Source: Euryarchaeota archaeon UBA60
Lineage (GTDB): Archaea; Thermoplasmatota; Poseidoniia; Poseidoniales; Poseidoniaceae
Length of the DNA stretch: 6,660 bases
NCBI GenBank assembly: GCA_002503395.1
Contig: DARQ01000032.1
Coordinates: 1 to 6,660, forward strand
Direction of reading: 5' to 3'
Positions 6,267-6,660 of this stretch are shown in pieces; position 1 is the first letter of the stretch; every line of letters begins with the position of its first letter. The notes beneath the pieces were generated by a model, which had not been told where the DNA came from, did not search any database, and saw only the letters and a list, made by a program, of their open reading frames with translations. The translations under genes were made by a program, and so were the position numbers.

Positions 6267-6314
6267 ATCCCTGCTAGAGGGATTCCTTGCCGCGAGGCGA
6301 AGATGATTTTCATC
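6267..6314 (+). other. Consecutive stem-loops in the psmB-fttA spacer
   Basis: Three hairpins follow one another. The first is perfect: ATCCCT (6267-6272) pairs with AGGGAT (6278-6283) around loop GCTAG. The second pairs CTTGCC (6286-6291) with GGC-AAG (6296-6302, one bulged G) around GCGA, a GNRA-type tetraloop. The third pairs GATGA (6302-6306) with TCATC (6310-6314) around TTT and shares one base with the second. They start 11 nt after the psmB stop. They could mark a processing site, an attenuator or a 3' end; function is inferred. Confidence 0.4.
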
Positions 6315-6334
6315 AGGTTTGGACGAGAACAATA

Positions 6335-6343
6335 GGAAGTGAT
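6335..6343 (+). promoter_or_regulatory. Shine-Dalgarno site of aCPSF1/fttA
   Basis: GGAAGTGAT matches the full archaeal GGAGGTGAT at eight of nine positions and ends 3 nt before ATG 6347, the same spacing as at psmB. An in-frame TGA directly before the ATG rules out an upstream start. Confidence 0.75.
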
Positions 6344-6346
6344 TGA

Positions 6347-6660
6347 ATGCGATTGACGTTCAAGGAAATACGTGACGAAATAGGAAAAATTGTGCCAAAA
6401 GATATCGACTACCAAGTGACATTGGAGGCTGCCAGCATCGCCATCGTCACCACTACACCGGCAAAGTTCGGTGGCGGCGATGGTCTGGTTGGAAAGATTG
6501 CCAAGAGTATCAAGCGGCGCGTGGTGATACGTCCTGACCCGAGTATAATGCTAGATGAAGATGAGGCTATCAAGGTTCTCAATGAGGTGATTCCCGAAGA
6601 GGCTGAAATCACCGATACTTGGTTCGATGGTGCAATCTCGACGATTATCGTTCATTGCCG
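6347..6660 (+). CDS. fttA: aCPSF1/FttA, KH and beta-CASP RNA 3'-end nuclease and termination factor; 3' end missing
   Basis: The first 104 codons are present and the gene runs off the window. The visible part matches the N-terminal KH region of archaeal CPSF73 homologues: EIGKIVPKDIDYQVTLEA (about 11-28), then KIAKSIKRRVVIRPDPS (about 50-66), whose RxVxRPDPS is a family signature, then EEAEIT (84-89) before the second KH unit. Full-length members are about 630-650 residues and add a metallo-beta-lactamase plus beta-CASP core that cuts RNA after U-rich tracts and ends transcription; none of the catalytic motifs are in view. The gene probably shares a transcript with psmB, with a structured 91-bp spacer between them. 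The visible sequence has no frameshift or stop. Glycines at 42-44 (FGGGDG) make the loop between the second strand and helix rich in Gly compared with usual members, a minor oddity. Confidence 0.93.
   Translation, partial: MRLTFKEIRDEIGKIVPKDIDYQVTLEAASIAIVTTTPAKFGGGDGLVGKIAKSIKRRVVIRPDPSIMLDEDEAIKVLNEVIPEEAEITDTWFDGAISTIIVHC

Overview
This window is archaeal. It carries a proteasome beta subunit with an N-terminal threonine nucleophile, the start of the archaeal termination nuclease aCPSF1/FttA, an archaeal-type tryptophanyl-tRNA synthetase, a SepF-like cell-division protein and an archaeal ZPR1 zinc-finger protein. The set fits a euryarchaeote that divides by FtsZ/SepF. The moderate GC content, the intermixed short transcription units and the membrane-anchored Ser/Pro-tailed surface protein suggest a marine Thermoplasmatota lineage (Poseidoniales/Marine Group II or a relative), but that placement is inference. 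Several genes have good Shine-Dalgarno sites (variants of GGAGGTGAT) placed so that the full 9-mer would end 3-4 nt before the start codon. This spacing was used to choose starts.

Layout. (1) Positions 1-1208, plus strand: the 3' part of a large secreted or surface protein with one C-terminal membrane helix and a possible polysaccharide-deacetylase-like region. (2) Positions 1192-2427, minus strand: a saccharopine/lysine dehydrogenase-like oxidoreductase whose 3' end overlaps gene 1 tail to tail by 17 bp. It has an unusual glycine-rich insert in the Rossmann domain. (3) An 82-bp divergent spacer, then trpS on the plus strand (2510-3892), with a large insert between the PVGxDQDPH motif and KMSSS. 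(4) A short G-rich convergent spacer. (5) A minus-strand pair transcribed from 5400 down to 3948: sepF-like, then the ZPR1-domain gene. They are 10 nt apart, and the stop codon of the first overlaps the Shine-Dalgarno site of the second. (6) A 219-bp divergent control region (5401-5619) with small repeats. (7) Plus strand: psmB (5620-6255), a 91-bp spacer holding consecutive stem-loops, and the beginning of aCPSF1/FttA (6347 to the window end).

Most of the window is core information processing and cell biology: tRNA charging, protein degradation, transcript 3'-end formation and cell division. There is no sign of mobile elements, CRISPR arrays, phage genes or rRNA/tRNA genes. The points most worth following are the sepF-ZPR1 pair, the structured spacer ahead of the nuclease gene, the inserts in two enzymes, and the unidentified surface protein. 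No wholly new multi-gene system is evident.
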